DNA of 64,000 nucleotides, from NCBI GenBank assembly GCA_035772785.1, contig JAOCPU010000055.1:62001-126000 (forward strand), in the 5' to 3' direction. Position numbers and translations under genes: made by a program. This DNA comes from Phlebiopsis flavidoalba (Eukaryota > Basidiomycota > Agaricomycetes > Polyporales > Phanerochaetaceae). Position 1 is the first letter of the stretch; the number at the start of each line of letters is the position of its first letter. The notes under the pieces were generated by a model. That model worked only from the letters and a program-made list of their open reading frames with translations. It did no database searches and was not told the origin of the DNA. Below, piece after piece: positions 34,120-46,950 of this stretch.

Positions 34120-37100
34120 GACCTGGCCGGATTTCATGGCGATAAAATGAAGGGCTGAGGCCAAGATCCTGATCGGAAAGATGGAGGGCAAGAAGGGTCA
34201 TGAGAAGGTTGAGGAGGGCTCAGCGCATCAAGGCAGGTGAGACTGTTCAGTAAATGGAGCAACGTTTCATCTCCGTCAACCCTGGCTCCCTCCTTTCTCG
34301 TGCTTTCTGATCGCTCTAATCTGGTTCTGGAAATTGGCTTTAGCGATGGCTTTATTCAAAACAAATTGTACAACTACTGTATTATAGCCTACCTTACTTG
34401 ACTCTAATGATTTTGTGCTTCTCATCTTGATCGTGTGCCCACATCAGAGCGCGATCACGACTATACCACCACAGGAGCGGCATCTGAGTAGACTTCACGG
34501 CTGAGAAGTGCTAGTTCTTCGAAGACACCTTCTCATTTTCACTGGACAAATTCACAACGCCACACAAGCGCCGCAGAGTGTCACGGGTCTTTCTGGTCCC
34601 CAGTCACCTCGTGCAGTTCTTATGATCGGGCTTTTACGGTTGTCTACGCGACTCCTCGCTGCTGTCAATGCGACGCAAAGTACCCTCTCGCCGCTCCCCC
34701 CTCGCATTGCCGTCGCGAATCTAGAAACTCTAAAAACTGCGTGCTGGAGACCGTGTTGTCTCCGCAGCGTACGTTCCACGACGTCCCGTAGCTAGCTGTC
34801 GAAGTTCGAGTGCTTCAAGTAGGCCAAGGCGGGCTACTACGTCCAGCGGCATTCACGATTCGATCCATACTTCCGTACGAGACGGCTCGACCGACGGAGT
34901 GTGTAGTATCAGGTCGCACATCTGAGACGGTACCGGTGATCGTAGCGGGTCAGGCCCGTTCCTGGCGGCTCTTGACAGCGAAGGCTGGAAATGCAGAAGT
35001 ACGTAACATGTTGGTGTCCGAGACCCTGGGCGGCCAGAGAATAGTCTGAACCTTGAATGGTTTCCCATGAACAGAGGGATTCCTGCCCATCGCGCTACCG
35101 TAGTTATGCTTCGCGTTCGTGGGACAACGTTCTGTGAAAGCCTGCGTGTACACCGTCTTTCGACGCTGCGCTGCGACGGTCCCCCGGTCTCTGTACCGAC
35201 GAGGGCAGGCTATTGTAGGTGTGGGTCGGCTTTCACAAGGGTTCAATTAAGATCCTCTGTGGCGGCGGCGGGGAACTATTTTAGTTCACATTCAAATGCA
35301 TGACTTCTAGACGCGACGTCCGGATGCGGTTCGCTGAGGAAAAGCGACGAAGATACACATGCGCAGGCACGGCTTGCCTATATTAATAGCCTCCGCAAAC
35401 GGTACAGGCTGTCTTCGATGTCTTTCGCCCCTTGTGTCCTTAACGCTCATAGGTCCCTCTGTCATGGTCAACTGGGATCTCCCCTCTGATATCAGTTACT
35501 GTCTGTTTAGAGGTTGCAGGATAAGCTTGCTGTCTACTTTACTGGGATATACCACGTGAGCTTCGTCCACATCGCTCTTCTTTATGTTCATTAATCATGT
35601 CATCGCAGGTGGCATTTCTCTGATTACCTTGCGCTATGTTTGAGCTTCCCTTATTAATGGGCAAGCATGAAATGGCGGTGGTCCTATGTGAGTGCACTAT
35701 ATTCGAGACGTATCCTTAGATGCCTCATAAATACGCCATCCAGATATATTATTTGGGTGCTCGGTATCTAGTTATGGCACACAGATCCCCTTCCCGTGAG
35801 CAGCCGGACATCTCGCTGACCTCGAATTCTGACACCCAGTAGAACGTCAAGTGAAGAAGCCCGGTATGGCCCTACAATATATCCATTTTGTCCATGGTAC
35901 TGACCCCAATCCATTATCTTGGGTAAGCTATATTGCGTTCGTTGAGATCGCAAGCGGGGAGCTAATGGGCTTGTGGGTGTATTTTATTTCATGTAACATG
36001 ATCATTGTCAGATCACCGGAAGTTTGATAACTGTTTTTTGCTACTGGAAACTTACTGTCATCAGAACGATGAGCATGATTTAAAACCTCCATTTCACCGA
36101 CGACTGAACCCGGGGTGGGCATGTTAGTGTCGCCATCTGGAACAAAAAACCGCACGGTACAAGCTATACTTATTTTGCTAGGAATCGCGCGCATATAACG
36201 CTGGCGTTCACCAGTATGTCGTCTCGAGCACAGCTCCTGTTTACACTATTGAGGTTCTGTATTTAGTCGCTATACCCCCCATTATCAAGAGTGCAGGAGA
36301 TTTTGTACCGGATTCAAGTGCGCCGAAAACTATTAGAAGTGACACACTACAGTGCCGTTCTTTTTGTATTGTAAGAGGCGCAACGTAGTCTTGTCGCTAG
36401 CTAACTACTCATTGGACCTTCTAGCATTTCTTCTAGATTTTATCATTGTGGTGTTTGACGATTTACGGCCTATTTCTTCAGCGCGCTGCGCGGTCTACTA
36501 GATTGTGGGCGAAGTCTGTACAGGAATGGTCTTATATATTATATATAGTGACCTTTGTGATCAAATCTCACCCTACCTTGGTAGGTCCAGCCCTCCTATG
36601 CTCGGATATCGTATATGTGATTTGTGGTCAGCAGCTTTGCTTGGATCGTACAGAGTGGTGAGCAAAATACCTATCATTGGTTCATTTATCGTGCCGCCAG
36701 ACTTACAGGGAAGCTCGCGCCCCAGCATGTGTCATTGGCGCATTTGCGATTCAGGTGCGTATACCTGTGATACAAAAATCGGCGATCTCACACATATCCA
36801 TTGTCACTATGTGCTAGGTTTTCTGATTATAAGGTACGATTTGCAGCTATGGTCACATTTCGAATGCTTGGCTCACATGCACATATAGCGTCATGGCGTC
36901 TTCTCATGCTGTTGTATCGCTTGTCGTGCTACCTGACAAGGCGGACTCGTAAGCCTGATCTATTTTGACCTGGTGCCATGAACGAAACTCAGATTTGTTC
37001 TCTAGGGGACGAAATATGCCAGAGTGGACGCAACATAGGCCCTACCGCATTCAAGTCTGCCCAGCTTACCACAAACATCGACCTCTCGCTGTGAGTCTCT

Positions 37101-37726
37101 TTTCCCGGCACAAGACTCCCGCTATTAATGATCCGGTATATGAGGCCTGTCCTACACCATCCTGCGCCAGAGGCAGACCACACGTCCTCATCGAGCGTCC
37201 CCCATGCAAGCCAAGATGACTTGGAGGGAAAACTTCCAACCTCAAGACGGTTCAAACCTCTAAGGGAGCGACCAATATCACGCCTGTTTGGCGATTAGAA
37301 CCCCTCCATTTCAGATACCCCTATGAGTCTAGAAAATAGTGCAGCGTCCATTGAAGTCTCGCGAATCAACCTTCACTTTTAGCCGGTAGCTTCAAGCGTC
37401 TTGACGATCTGTTCTCCTCAAGAGAACGACCTCGCCGTTGTTAGATGTCATGCTTGGAAACTCGCGTCAGGTGTTGTCAAATGCTTCTCCTATATAACAA
37501 ATATGAGAATTGACCTCAGTGAACCCGGCAGTGAGTAGGGTGTGTGAACAGGTGAAGGTATGTCCAAGACCCCTGCGCTGGGCCTTTCGGTTGAGATCTA
37601 GGGCGCTCGGCTCACTCCATGTGGCTCTCACGTGGACTGACAGTGGTATAGCGTCCTCCATGGGCGTCGCGGTGTGCACACATCCATTCCACTCTTTCCA
37701 AGTGACCCCTACCACCAAACTCCATC
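34120..37726. other. About 3.6 kb without a recognisable gene
   Basis: The longest frame is 127 codons at 36505-36888 (plus), in AT-richer sequence, without any domain signature. The part just before 37727 must hold the RPN9 promoter and 5' leader. A short AT palindrome-like run lies near 36533-36546. Confidence 0.45.
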
Positions 37727-39106
37727 ATGTCGACCGAAACAGCCGCAGAGAGACCTGTTAAGCTCGATGTTGACGAATACTTGACGTCGGCCCTCAGCGC
37801 CACTCCAGCAGAATTGCACCCATATTCACCGCATTCAAGGACCTACACTCTCGAAAGTATGTGTTTGGAAGGCGTGTGCTGAAACTTTGCTGACGGTCGA
37901 AGTTTTACAGGCTATGGTACCAAATGACGCAGAAGCTCACGGACTTCTTCGATGAACCTTTGTCACGACCATACCGCGTCGACGTATTCGACCGCTTTGT
38001 GCGCGACTTCGAGACGAAGCTGAACCAGCTCCGGTTGGTGGAGATGGGCGTGAAGGTTGCAAGGGAAATTGACAGTGCGTATTGTGATCTTTCACTTGCA
38101 TACGATACCCATATGTCTACGTCAGACCCAATTGATCATCTCAAGTTCCTGAAATCCCTTCTCGAGCGTATACCCCAAGAGGCAGCGCCAGATGCGCATG
38201 CCCTCCTTCTCGCTAACGTTGCACACACAAAACTAGCATATGGCGATCTCGAAGGAACAAAGACAGATATGGACGCTGCCCTCGCAATCATTGACTCGTT
38301 GTCCTCGGTGGATAACCGCGTACGTGCGGACTATTACAAGGTCGCGGCAGACTATTACAAGGGGAAGGCGGAGTACGCACCCTACTACCGGAGCTCACTC
38401 CTCTATTCTGGCCTGCATTGACGTCGCGACAATGGACCCTGAGGAACGGGTATTACGCGCACATGACCTGAGTATATCTGCTTTCCTAGGCGATACTATC
38501 TACAACTTTGGTGAACTCGTACGTCTACCACGCTTTGATACACCGCCCGAATGCTAACATTAAACTTACAGCTCATGCATCCCATTCTCGACGACATTGT
38601 CAAGTACCTCGTACGAGTGGCTCAAGAAGCTACTGTTTACCTTCAACGAAGGGAACATTGGCAAGTTCGAGGCGTTGGCACCTTTGTTCCCCAAGGAGCC
38701 GATACTGCAGGAGAACTACTCTTTCCTGCGTCAGAAGATTTGCCTCATGGCGCTCATAGAGTCTGTATTCCGCCGAAACGCTTACGACCGAACATTGTCC
38801 TTCCAGACGATTGCAGAGGAAACTCGACTACCGTTGCATGAAGTGGAGCATCTCGTTATGAAGGGCCTGAGGTACGTTGTGGAGCAATTAGCCTCTACAC
38901 TCACATTTGCTTACAATTGAACAGCCTGAAATTGATCAAGGGCTCGCTCGACCAAGTAGACCAGAAAGCACAAATTACCTGGGTACAGCCGCGCGTGCTC
39001 TCGACAGAACAAATAGGCCAGCTTGCGCAGCGATTGTCAGTTTGGAACGACAAACTGCACAAGGTTGAGGAGCGCATCGCCCCCACAAGTTCCTGCAAAT
39101 GCTTAG
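37727..39106 (+). CDS. RPN9: 26S proteasome regulatory subunit Rpn9 (PSMD13)
   Basis: Rpn9 is a PCI-domain subunit of the 19S lid that helps assemble the proteasome. Start ATG 37727 gives MSTETAAERPVKLDVDEYL. After intron 37857-37910 comes LWYQMTQKLTDFFDEPLSRP, the helical repeat region (ADYYKVAADYYKGKAEYAPY), ACIDVATMDPEERVLRAHDL and FLGDTIYNFGELLMHPILDD across intron 38519-38571. The PCI domain follows: SYEWLKKLLFTFNEGNIGKF and CLMALIESVFRRNAYDRTLS, then SLKLIKGSLDQVDQKAQITW after intron 38872-38924. All introns are 53-54 nt. Five single-base frame slips (near 37830, 38401, 38612, the start of the WINGED part and 39080-39084) must be corrected; the last restores the ending APQVPANA with stop at 39104-39106. 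Length and order agree with the family. Confidence 0.93.
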
Positions 39107-39428
39107 ACATGTAATTGATACTGTATTCTATCTTACCGCACGACAGTTTTCACGGGTGGGAAAATATGACTGAAAAATGAGTGAATATGGTCGCATAGGG
39201 CTGGCGTCTATCCGTAATGAGTCGCGTCGGGCGCGTTTCCCTTCTCTCTCCTGACCCTCATCATCGCTTTCCACGCACTCTTCCGTTCGTGCATCGTATC
39301 CTTGGTCTCGCGTCTCCACGCACTCGGGAATATTCTGCGTTATGCGCACGACCACTACCTATCATACCGAGTGTATACGGGATGGGATAGGGCACGCCCA
39401 GTCGCGGGACCCGCCCGACACGCTCTCA

Positions 39429-42400
39429 ATGTCGAGTACCTTCTTAGACTTCTCCAATACACTGATGATGATGCGACACACGGTGGCGAGACAAGAAAAG
39501 ACAGGAAGAGGGCCGCGTCAAGCGAGCCCGAGCCATCAAGACGGCTGCGAAAACGCTTCAAAAAGGCTGACGCCACAAATGCGGAGAAAAAGTGACGTGG
39601 ACGATGAAAATCAGGAGCACGAAGAACCTGCATCCGTTGCAGTGTATTGTCACAAGCTGGTGGTTGACTATACCCGCATCGGAGGTGGTCCTTTGGTGAT
39701 TGGCGCTTCAGGTTTCCAAAGAGCAAGCCACCGGTTTGCACTGGGACCATCGAGGGAAAACGAGCTTATTCACTGGCTGGATTCCAGGAGACGCGAGATG
39801 CAACTACCTCCTAACGACCTCCAGAATGGTCTCTTGAAATACCAGGCATTAGGCTATACACGATGCGTCGGGATTAACTGTCAATGCTGGCAACTGGCAA
39901 CAGTCCATTCCGCTCATGCGCGTTCCCACTGTCGACCCTGCCTTCAGTGTTGAAGAATATGACATGCGGCATAGACATCTACAGGACCCCCTTTATCGCC
40001 TGCTATGGTGCTGCAGGATGCTGGCCGAGCTGAACTCTCAGCAAAGTTGCATGGGGGGTGTCCTCGTCTACACCGACAAATGACGGTTCGCTACCGTTTT
40101 GCTTGACGCTGAGCATTCTTGTATCCTTGATACGTCCCGCTATCTTCGAACCGATACTGTACAACCACGAAGACAGCTACATCCGAAGTTGAAGAAGCTC
40201 AACGTCGTGTTTTGGGCTACATATTCCCCTCCGAGCCTAGAGATGACCTACCGCATTCTGGCGTAGATGTTCCAACGCTCTACTCTGCTATCGGGCCCGC
40301 GCCATTGTTGGAGCCGCCGTCGCTCGAGGCGTGTACAACCGGCTGCTCTCGTGCCCACTTTGCTTCCATTCCAAAGGCGGACCGTGGCCTGGTTGCTTTC
40401 CCGCGAGCACAAGGCGTGCAACGCTAATGCCCAGATTGTGGATAGACCACCCTCCGCGGAGGTATTACCCTCTTTTCTGGCGAGCAGTACAAATAACACC
40501 TTCAGACGGCCAGGAGGACACTTGGTACTTCAATGAGGTGACAGGTGCAATCTCAGCAACGAAGCCAGAGAGCTCTGACCCTCCTGGCGGCATCCTTGCT
40601 GAAGAACCTGGGCTCGGAAAGACACTGGAGAGCATCTCGCTTATTCTTTGAATCCTGCGGTAGGAAGAGGGCCGTCTCAGAAGGTGTGGAACACCGATGC
40701 TCGAATCTTCACCAAAAAGATCAAGGTCAGTCACGCAAAGATTGCTTGCATGTATTCCGTCATTAACTGTTGTCGCAGACCACCTTGATTGTCACTCCTA
40801 CCTCTCTCGCGCAGCAATGGGTGGATGAGATCAAAGCTTCACGCTCCAAGCCTCCGAGTCCTTGTTTACGAAGGTTGGCAGAAACTCAAGGTCCCCATAA
40901 CCGAAGACGATCTCCCTAGCGCTTGCGCGCGAAGAGAGGGCGAAATCCTCGAAAAAAGCTAAAGCAAGAGCAGCGATTCGTACAGCTCTTGCTGCGACTA
41001 AGGAACCTTCTCCAGCTTTAGCAGCCGCGCTAGCGTCCGGCAAGACTAAGGGCAAGGGTAAAGGCAAAGCAAAGGCCGAGCTCCCACCTGTTGCAACAGA
41101 AACTGATCTGTTAGAAGAACCCTGAGGAGGAGCTAGTCGATTTGGTGCAATTATGTGAATCAATTCGACGTATGTATTACCACGTATAACGTATTGCAGC
41201 AAGATCTCGGCATTGCTCGCCCACCCTCCGATAGACCTCGCCGTACAATCGCGACGTACATCAACATCGAGAGATCACGGAGCCCTTTGGTAATGTGTGA
41301 GTGGTACAGAGTCGTAATGGACGAGGTCCAGATGGTCGGTGGCGGTAAAACCGAGTAGTCGAGTCAACATCATTACTATCGCACACTGATACGAGGCCTT
41401 ACCAGGGAGATGGTGTCCCTTATCCCGCGATTATCTTCATTCGCGGTCTCAGGAACACCAGCGCGCTCGCAAGTGGCGGACTTAATCCATGTTTTGAAGT
41501 AAGCTACTCGTGGCGTGGCTGCCTAAAGAATACACAGGCTTACGAGATATGATCTAGTTTTCCTGCGTGTTGAGTCCGTTGTGGAAACTCCGCGGCTATG
41601 GTCCACGTCTTCAAACCCCGGGCTACGCTACCCATCTAATAGAACTATTTACTCGCTGTGTCGGTGCGGTCAGTGTCAACATATTTTGCCTGTATTCTTC
41701 CATACTGATGCGCTACCCTCCGGAAAAGGGCCCCCGCCTCTCAGGACCATGAAGGCATCGGTGGGTGACGAGTTGACCATACCGAAGCAAACGCGATACT
41801 TGGTTCCGATTGAGCTTGGGCGCGTAGAACGTCATGTCAGTCCCGTAGCATTCTCTCTCCATCTCAGCCCCAGCTCACAGGGCTCACTAGGTGTATGATC
41901 AAGCCTTTGAGAAAGCATTATTGGAACTTGGTTTCGACGCGCGCGCGGGGTAGCCATCGGCGAAGAACTGGCAGGTCGATGTTGGAACTCTGCGCGGATG
42001 GCTTCGTAAGCTGCGCGGATTCTTGTACCCACCCCAAGTCGGTCAGTTACAGAACCAAGCTGACAGATTGCACAAACCCGGAGTGTTGAAGACAATTGGC
42101 GAGGTCCTTGAGGTTCAGTGCCTTCACATCATGCACCCCGAACTGTGGCGATTTTTCATGAATGCAGGGCATGAAAGATCAAAACTGGCGTAACCTCATG
42201 GAAGATCGACGATCAAAGGTACGTCAAATTTTGATGTTTGAGCACACACAATTTGTACTCACAGAAATATAGGCCCAATTAACTCACAGTCATTGCTCAA
42301 CTATACCATCATCACGGGAAAAGCACAAGAATCGCTATCAATTTGCACTGGATACCCTTCCTCAAGGCTGAGAAGAGACGCTTGATCTGGTCAAAGATGT

Positions 42401-45400
42401 CCAAGCTGCCATTGATCTTCATGATGAGCAGGGAAAGCAGCTTAAGGCAACAAATGCGACTGCTGCCAGTGAGAAGAACCTTCCTCCCTTCCGAGCTAGT
42501 GCATGGGACAAAGGCAAGGGCAAGCCCAGTCGCGCGCGGGACAGCACGCCACACTCCGAAGAGGAGGACGGCCTTCCACGAAATCCAGCAGGCGAAGAGC
42601 ATCGAGTGAAAAGGAGGGCGTTTTCAGCAACGATAGCTGCGTGAATGTCAGATCACGCTTCACAAGGTATACTTCCTCAAAGGTGATGTATATCATGTGC
42701 TGGGGCAACACTGTAGAGGAAGCCACAGCGTACGAAAATGCTGAACAACTACGACGTATCTTGCTTCGCAGTAAGTACATTGCTGTCGAAGCGATAAAGA
42801 CTCACCTCACCATTCTTGTCTCCAGGTACTGAAGAAGCAGCGGAGCGCGCCATGACGCAACTCGTCAGCGAGATGGACGAAAAGACCATGTCGGAGAAAG
42901 ATCTTCTGATTGAGGTACCTTACTGTGGGGTTGGCGGCATCAAGTCTGGTCATCTAGTACGTTCGTTTTGCCATTAGATAATCCAAGTTCACCAAACATT
43001 TGTAGAGATGGAGGAGGTCAACGAGGTCATAGATGACGTTCTGAACCACCAGTCGACTCTCCTCTGGAAGTGGAGGAGCCATCTTGTCCATCTTCTTACG
43101 CGCCCTCTGTCCTCTGGTGACGATAATGCTGACGGGTTGGAATACACTCGCAGTCTGGAGACACAAGGCGAAGCGGAGAGCTTACCTTCAAGCGTACGCT
43201 GCCTTGCTCGCTGATCGCCGCGAAGTCATGACTACCGAGCGTACACTACTTGCCGTGGTCGACGTCAAGGAAAAGAAGACAGCGCGACAAAACCAAGGCT
43301 AGCCGCCAAAGCAGCTCAAGCGCTGCTTGACGATGACATTGTAATGGCCTTAGCAGAAATAGAAGCCCAGCCAGAGGATGAAGTGCTGCAGCAAAAGCTA
43401 CACAGACGCAAGGAGCGGAAGGCGTTGCTCGACGATCACCACCCAGCAGCGTAGCGAGCAGTAAGGTCCATCATGGTCGAACTCAGCAACATTGCAGCCG
43501 GCATAATTCGAGAAACCGATCCGGAGAAGATTATGGCCTACGAAGCTGCCCAGCAGCTGCGTGAGCTTTTGTTCAGACCAAGGTAGATCCACTCGTCACT
43601 CATTGTGCTCCATTTGTGCTATTGATATTGTTGTTTACATTCTTCACAGGGAAATTGCTAGATAGGCTGCAAGCAGACCTCTCTAGACTGCGAAAAAAAG
43701 CGTTTTCAATGAACGTATACAGTATGCTACCCTCTCCGCGAGATTGCGTTACAATATTTAAACAAAGCATAGGTACTTCCGACAGTTACAAGAATTGTCG
43801 GATACTGTGGCCGAAGCAGCATGGGATGGAAACCATCGTGGATGCTATTTCAAAGTCATGACGCCCAGGTGGTAGGGGGGGGTTCTTTAGTTCTTCGCGA
43901 CAAAATCAAGACGGGGGGAAGGCTCGTCAGCGATACCTAGAACATCTCACAAAGTCTCAAGGCGACAGCGCCATGGACGACGAGCAAGGGTCGTGCATTC
44001 TTTGCAAATGCGAATTTGAGAAAGGCTACATCACTCAGTGGTAAGTATGTCCATCGTGTACGTTAGCCGTCTCTTGCTGACTACCCGTAAGCGATGCGCA
44101 TGCACGTGTACTGCGAGGTATATATTTTCATTCTCGGCGCAAGTTTTATATGGATGTCTAACACTACGATTGGGTGCCAGGAATGTATGCGGAACTGGTT
44201 GCTTTTTTTTCGCAAGGAGGGGAAGACTTGCCCGGTGTGTCGAGTAGCCATACATCCTGACCAGATGCAACACTTTTTTTCAAGATTGGGCAAAAGCCAG
44301 AGAATCCGGATGGTCCTGCCAAAATTGGTCAACTAACGAACCGGCCCCGAAGTCCAAGCGGCGCATTGAATATAAAATTATCATGCCCCGGCGTGTTCAA
44401 AGCATTGAGTCCATGGAGTGTCACGGAAGTTACGGGAGCAAAAAATTCAAACCTCATCAGGCATCTGCTCTACCTGCAGATTGTCGAGCCGGGCGCGAAA
44501 AGCATCGTATTCTCTGCGTGGGCGGATTCTCTCTTCAGTGAGTACACGTCAAACTCTAAATCATTGCACGTCTCACATCTTCACAGTTGTCGAGCATGCT
44601 CTAACGAGGAATTGTGAGTGACTCCAATTATAACGATGCATGACGTGGCTCAACATCGTCAATCCTAGCGATATCCTCTGTACGAATCGATCAGACCAAA
44701 GGAAAGCAGAGTGCTACGCTTTTGAGTGACACAAAAGGTTCATGTCGGATCCTAGCATCCAGGTGTTACTCTTACACGGGTAGAGCGGCCTACATCTAAC
44801 AAAGTCAATTCCAACTTGACACGAATTGCCAGTGACACGCGAAAGACGCTGGCCTGAATGTAACCTGCGCTTCAAGAGTTGTTCCTTGCTACTGAAAGTG
44901 TCGTTCACCATGCGTTCGAGATACAAGGTATTATCATGAGCTCGTTCGGTCATGTCACATATACTCACCATAACTTATCCCAGCTATTTGCGCGGATTGA
45001 TCGCATGGGTCACAAAACACGTCGACTGAAGGTACGGAATTTGCCGAGATCAGGATTCTTCAATTTTAAACACACTTCTTGAACCAGTCTTCTGTTATTA
45101 TGCTGAAGATACAGTCGAAGCGCAACATCCTAGACCTTGCAGCTCGCCGGGGACAGTCGTTTGTATACGAAGAACAATGCGGCCGGGACACTGACGGCAG
45201 GACCCTATCACGGCTGTAGAAAAGAAGAGCATCGACGCACCAAAGAAAAAAGGCGCAGAAAGGCGATTTCGTTTTCAAGTACGCGAGCCTAGTATTGCAT
45301 TGCAGAACAGAGGCTGACTGGTGATTTCCACCCCTTCAAGGACAGATGACATGCTCGCAATTTTCTTCCCACATCTATTCGAGGATATAGAGTATCTGGC

Positions 45401-45434
45401 GCCCGCCGAGGCTCACGAGCAAGCGCTTCTGTAG
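39429..45434 (+). CDS. SHPRH/Irc20-type SNF2 helicase with RING finger (E3 ubiquitin ligase)
   Basis: A large plus-strand gene in many exons and frame pieces. Likely start ATG 39429 (MSSTFLDFSNT), then a charged segment and PHSGVDVPTLYSAIGPAPLL. The ATPase shows LVPTLLPFQRRTVAWLLS, GGILAEEPGLGKTLESISL (Walker A, 40591-40650), TTLIVTPTSLAQQWVDEIK, FDVCITTYNVL, EWYRVVMDEVQMV (DEVQ box, about 41306-41336) and SFAVSGTPARSQ. A RING with SCILCKCEF, YCE/ECMRNWL and CPVCRVAI follows (43.99-44.27 kb). The C-terminal helicase half keeps KSIVFSAWADSLF, GLNVT and IDRMGHKT. It ends DDMLAIFFPHLFEDIEYLAP to AEAHEQALL with TAG 45432-45434. The RING inside the helicase and order of parts fit SHPRH/Irc20, nuclear DNA-damage-tolerance and recombination factors. 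RPN9 lies 322 bp upstream, same strand. Confidence 0.87.
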
Positions 45435-45627
45435 ACGAACAGCCCGTCGCATGGCCCGTCCAGGCTTGTTTAGATCCCCAACACACGCGCTATCTTGGAT
45501 ACATAACGGAAACAATGTAAACATGAATTATATTCCAACGAGCGGTGTGCATTGTGATTTGACATGGGTGATAGACATGTGGTAAAATCCATACTAAGAT
45601 TGCTGAAGTCCCGATTAACGAAAGCGA

Positions 45628-46878
45628 CTAACGAGAGAAAGAGACCGAGAGATGCAGAGCGAGAAAAAACAGATGATGCAACAGTCGCTTTATTTTCGGG
45701 CCGCCGTCCCAGCTCGCGCGTTTTGCGCTTGTTGTCGTTCGCCTCGGCGGACTGACACAGCAGGTCCTGCGGCGAGGCGACGACCGACGCTCTGCCCGCG
45801 GTGGTGCGCCGACGGGGACTTGGGCAGCTGCTTGACGTCTTGAGCCGAAATTGGAGGCGATAGCATGGGCTGGCAGAAGCGAGGGGCGGGACGCCAGAGC
45901 GGCTTCTGCGCGGGATGGGGCATGCACATTCGAAGTGCTGGGCGGTATGCGCGAGGTCGAGGGCTTGAGCGCCAAGCTGGATCGATTCAGAGGGAATACC
46001 CTGTGCGAGATAGTGCCATTAGGCGTGTAGTAGTGCAGGTCCAGGAACGAGAGGCCGTGGTTCTCAGAGTCAAACGGCGGCCACAACGACGAGTCCAAGA
46101 CGGCGGACGGCAGAGCTTGTGACGGAGATTGCAGAGTTGCTGGTGGAACGGGCATGACGCGGACTCGATACGCCCAGCGGGGTTCGTCGGCGGAAGCTGT
46201 GGAACTGCGAAGGGTCGATCGCGTTGGTGTCATCATCATCGACTTGTGCTTGGCCTGTTGGGCTGGTCCATCTGGCTCTGTCCCGGACGTGGCGGGGGCA
46301 TGAACCGCTCTATGCTCGGTCGGCGTGGACGGAGACCGATCGGTGCTGGCTCGAGAAGCCTCCCTGTCCGCGCCCGGAGGTACGGTAGGCGTTGGCGGGG
46401 GGTTGCTGGAGGAGTGATATGATGACTCGTGTCGTTCTCGATACTGAGTTAGTAACCCTGGGACTCGTCCTGGTTTGTCAGGTCCCGGAGGAATCCCAAC
46501 AATATCGTCCAGAGACAACGGCTGGAACTGCTCCTGACTCTCAGTATCCGGCGAAGACACCGCCATCGACGTCTGGGATCGACGAAACCGTGCGCCTTCT
46601 ATGGCCATGGCAACCATCATCCTTGTCGCTCGGGATGGGGGTCGTTCAACGAGATGCTCGTCAACTCTATCGCTCGTCGCTGGCCCGGCAGCAGCCGGGG
46701 TATTTGGGAAGCACACTCTGAGCGCCCTCCAGCCCCAGCCCCATCCCGGCTCCGGCCGGGAGTCCCCTCGAACCACAGTCCAGAAGCCGCGACCAGTAAT
46801 TCCGTACCATAGCAATCCTGCCATTTTGGCTGGATTCGTCACGCGCTCAGAACTACACAAGATAATGATCTCCTGCAT
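45628..46878 (-). CDS. Hypothetical Pro/Ser/Arg-rich protein, 416 codons
   Basis: This is the longest unbroken frame of the window, from MQEIIILCSSERVTNPAKMA to a basic C-terminus. It includes SLDDIVGIPPGPDKPGRVPG, WAYRVRVMPVPPATLQSP and SSLWPPFDSENHGLSFLD. Low-complexity Ser, Pro and Thr stretches dominate and no domain is recognised. It converges with the SHPRH-like gene. It may be a separate gene or the 3' part of the telobox gene upstream (a CTAAC-like branch motif and gcag precede it near 46.89-46.93 kb), though the frame at that junction does not fit well. The high GC content makes a chance open frame possible too. Confidence 0.4.
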   Translation of the reverse strand: MQEIIILCSSERVTNPAKMAGLLWYGITGRGFWTVVRGDSRPEPGWGWGWRALRVCFPNTPAAAGPATSDRVDEHLVERPPSRATRMMVAMAIEGARFRRSQTSMAVSSPDTESQEQFQPLSLDDIVGIPPGPDKPGRVPGLLTQYRERHESSYHSSSNPPPTPTVPPGADREASRASTDRSPSTPTEHRAVHAPATSGTEPDGPAQQAKHKSMMMTPTRSTLRSSTASADEPRWAYRVRVMPVPPATLQSPSQALPSAVLDSSLWPPFDSENHGLSFLDLHYYTPNGTISHRVFPLNRSSLALKPSTSRIPPSTSNVHAPSRAEAALASRPSLLPAHAIASNFGSRRQAAAQVPVGAPPRAERRSSPRRRTCCVSPPRRTTTSAKRASWDGGPKIKRLLHHLFFLALHLSVSFSR

Positions 46879-46950
46879 AATTGGAATGGTGAGCTTGAAC
46901 TCCGCGTGTCGCGCGTTAGCCGCCGCGGGTGGCCCATGCCGAGGAATGGG

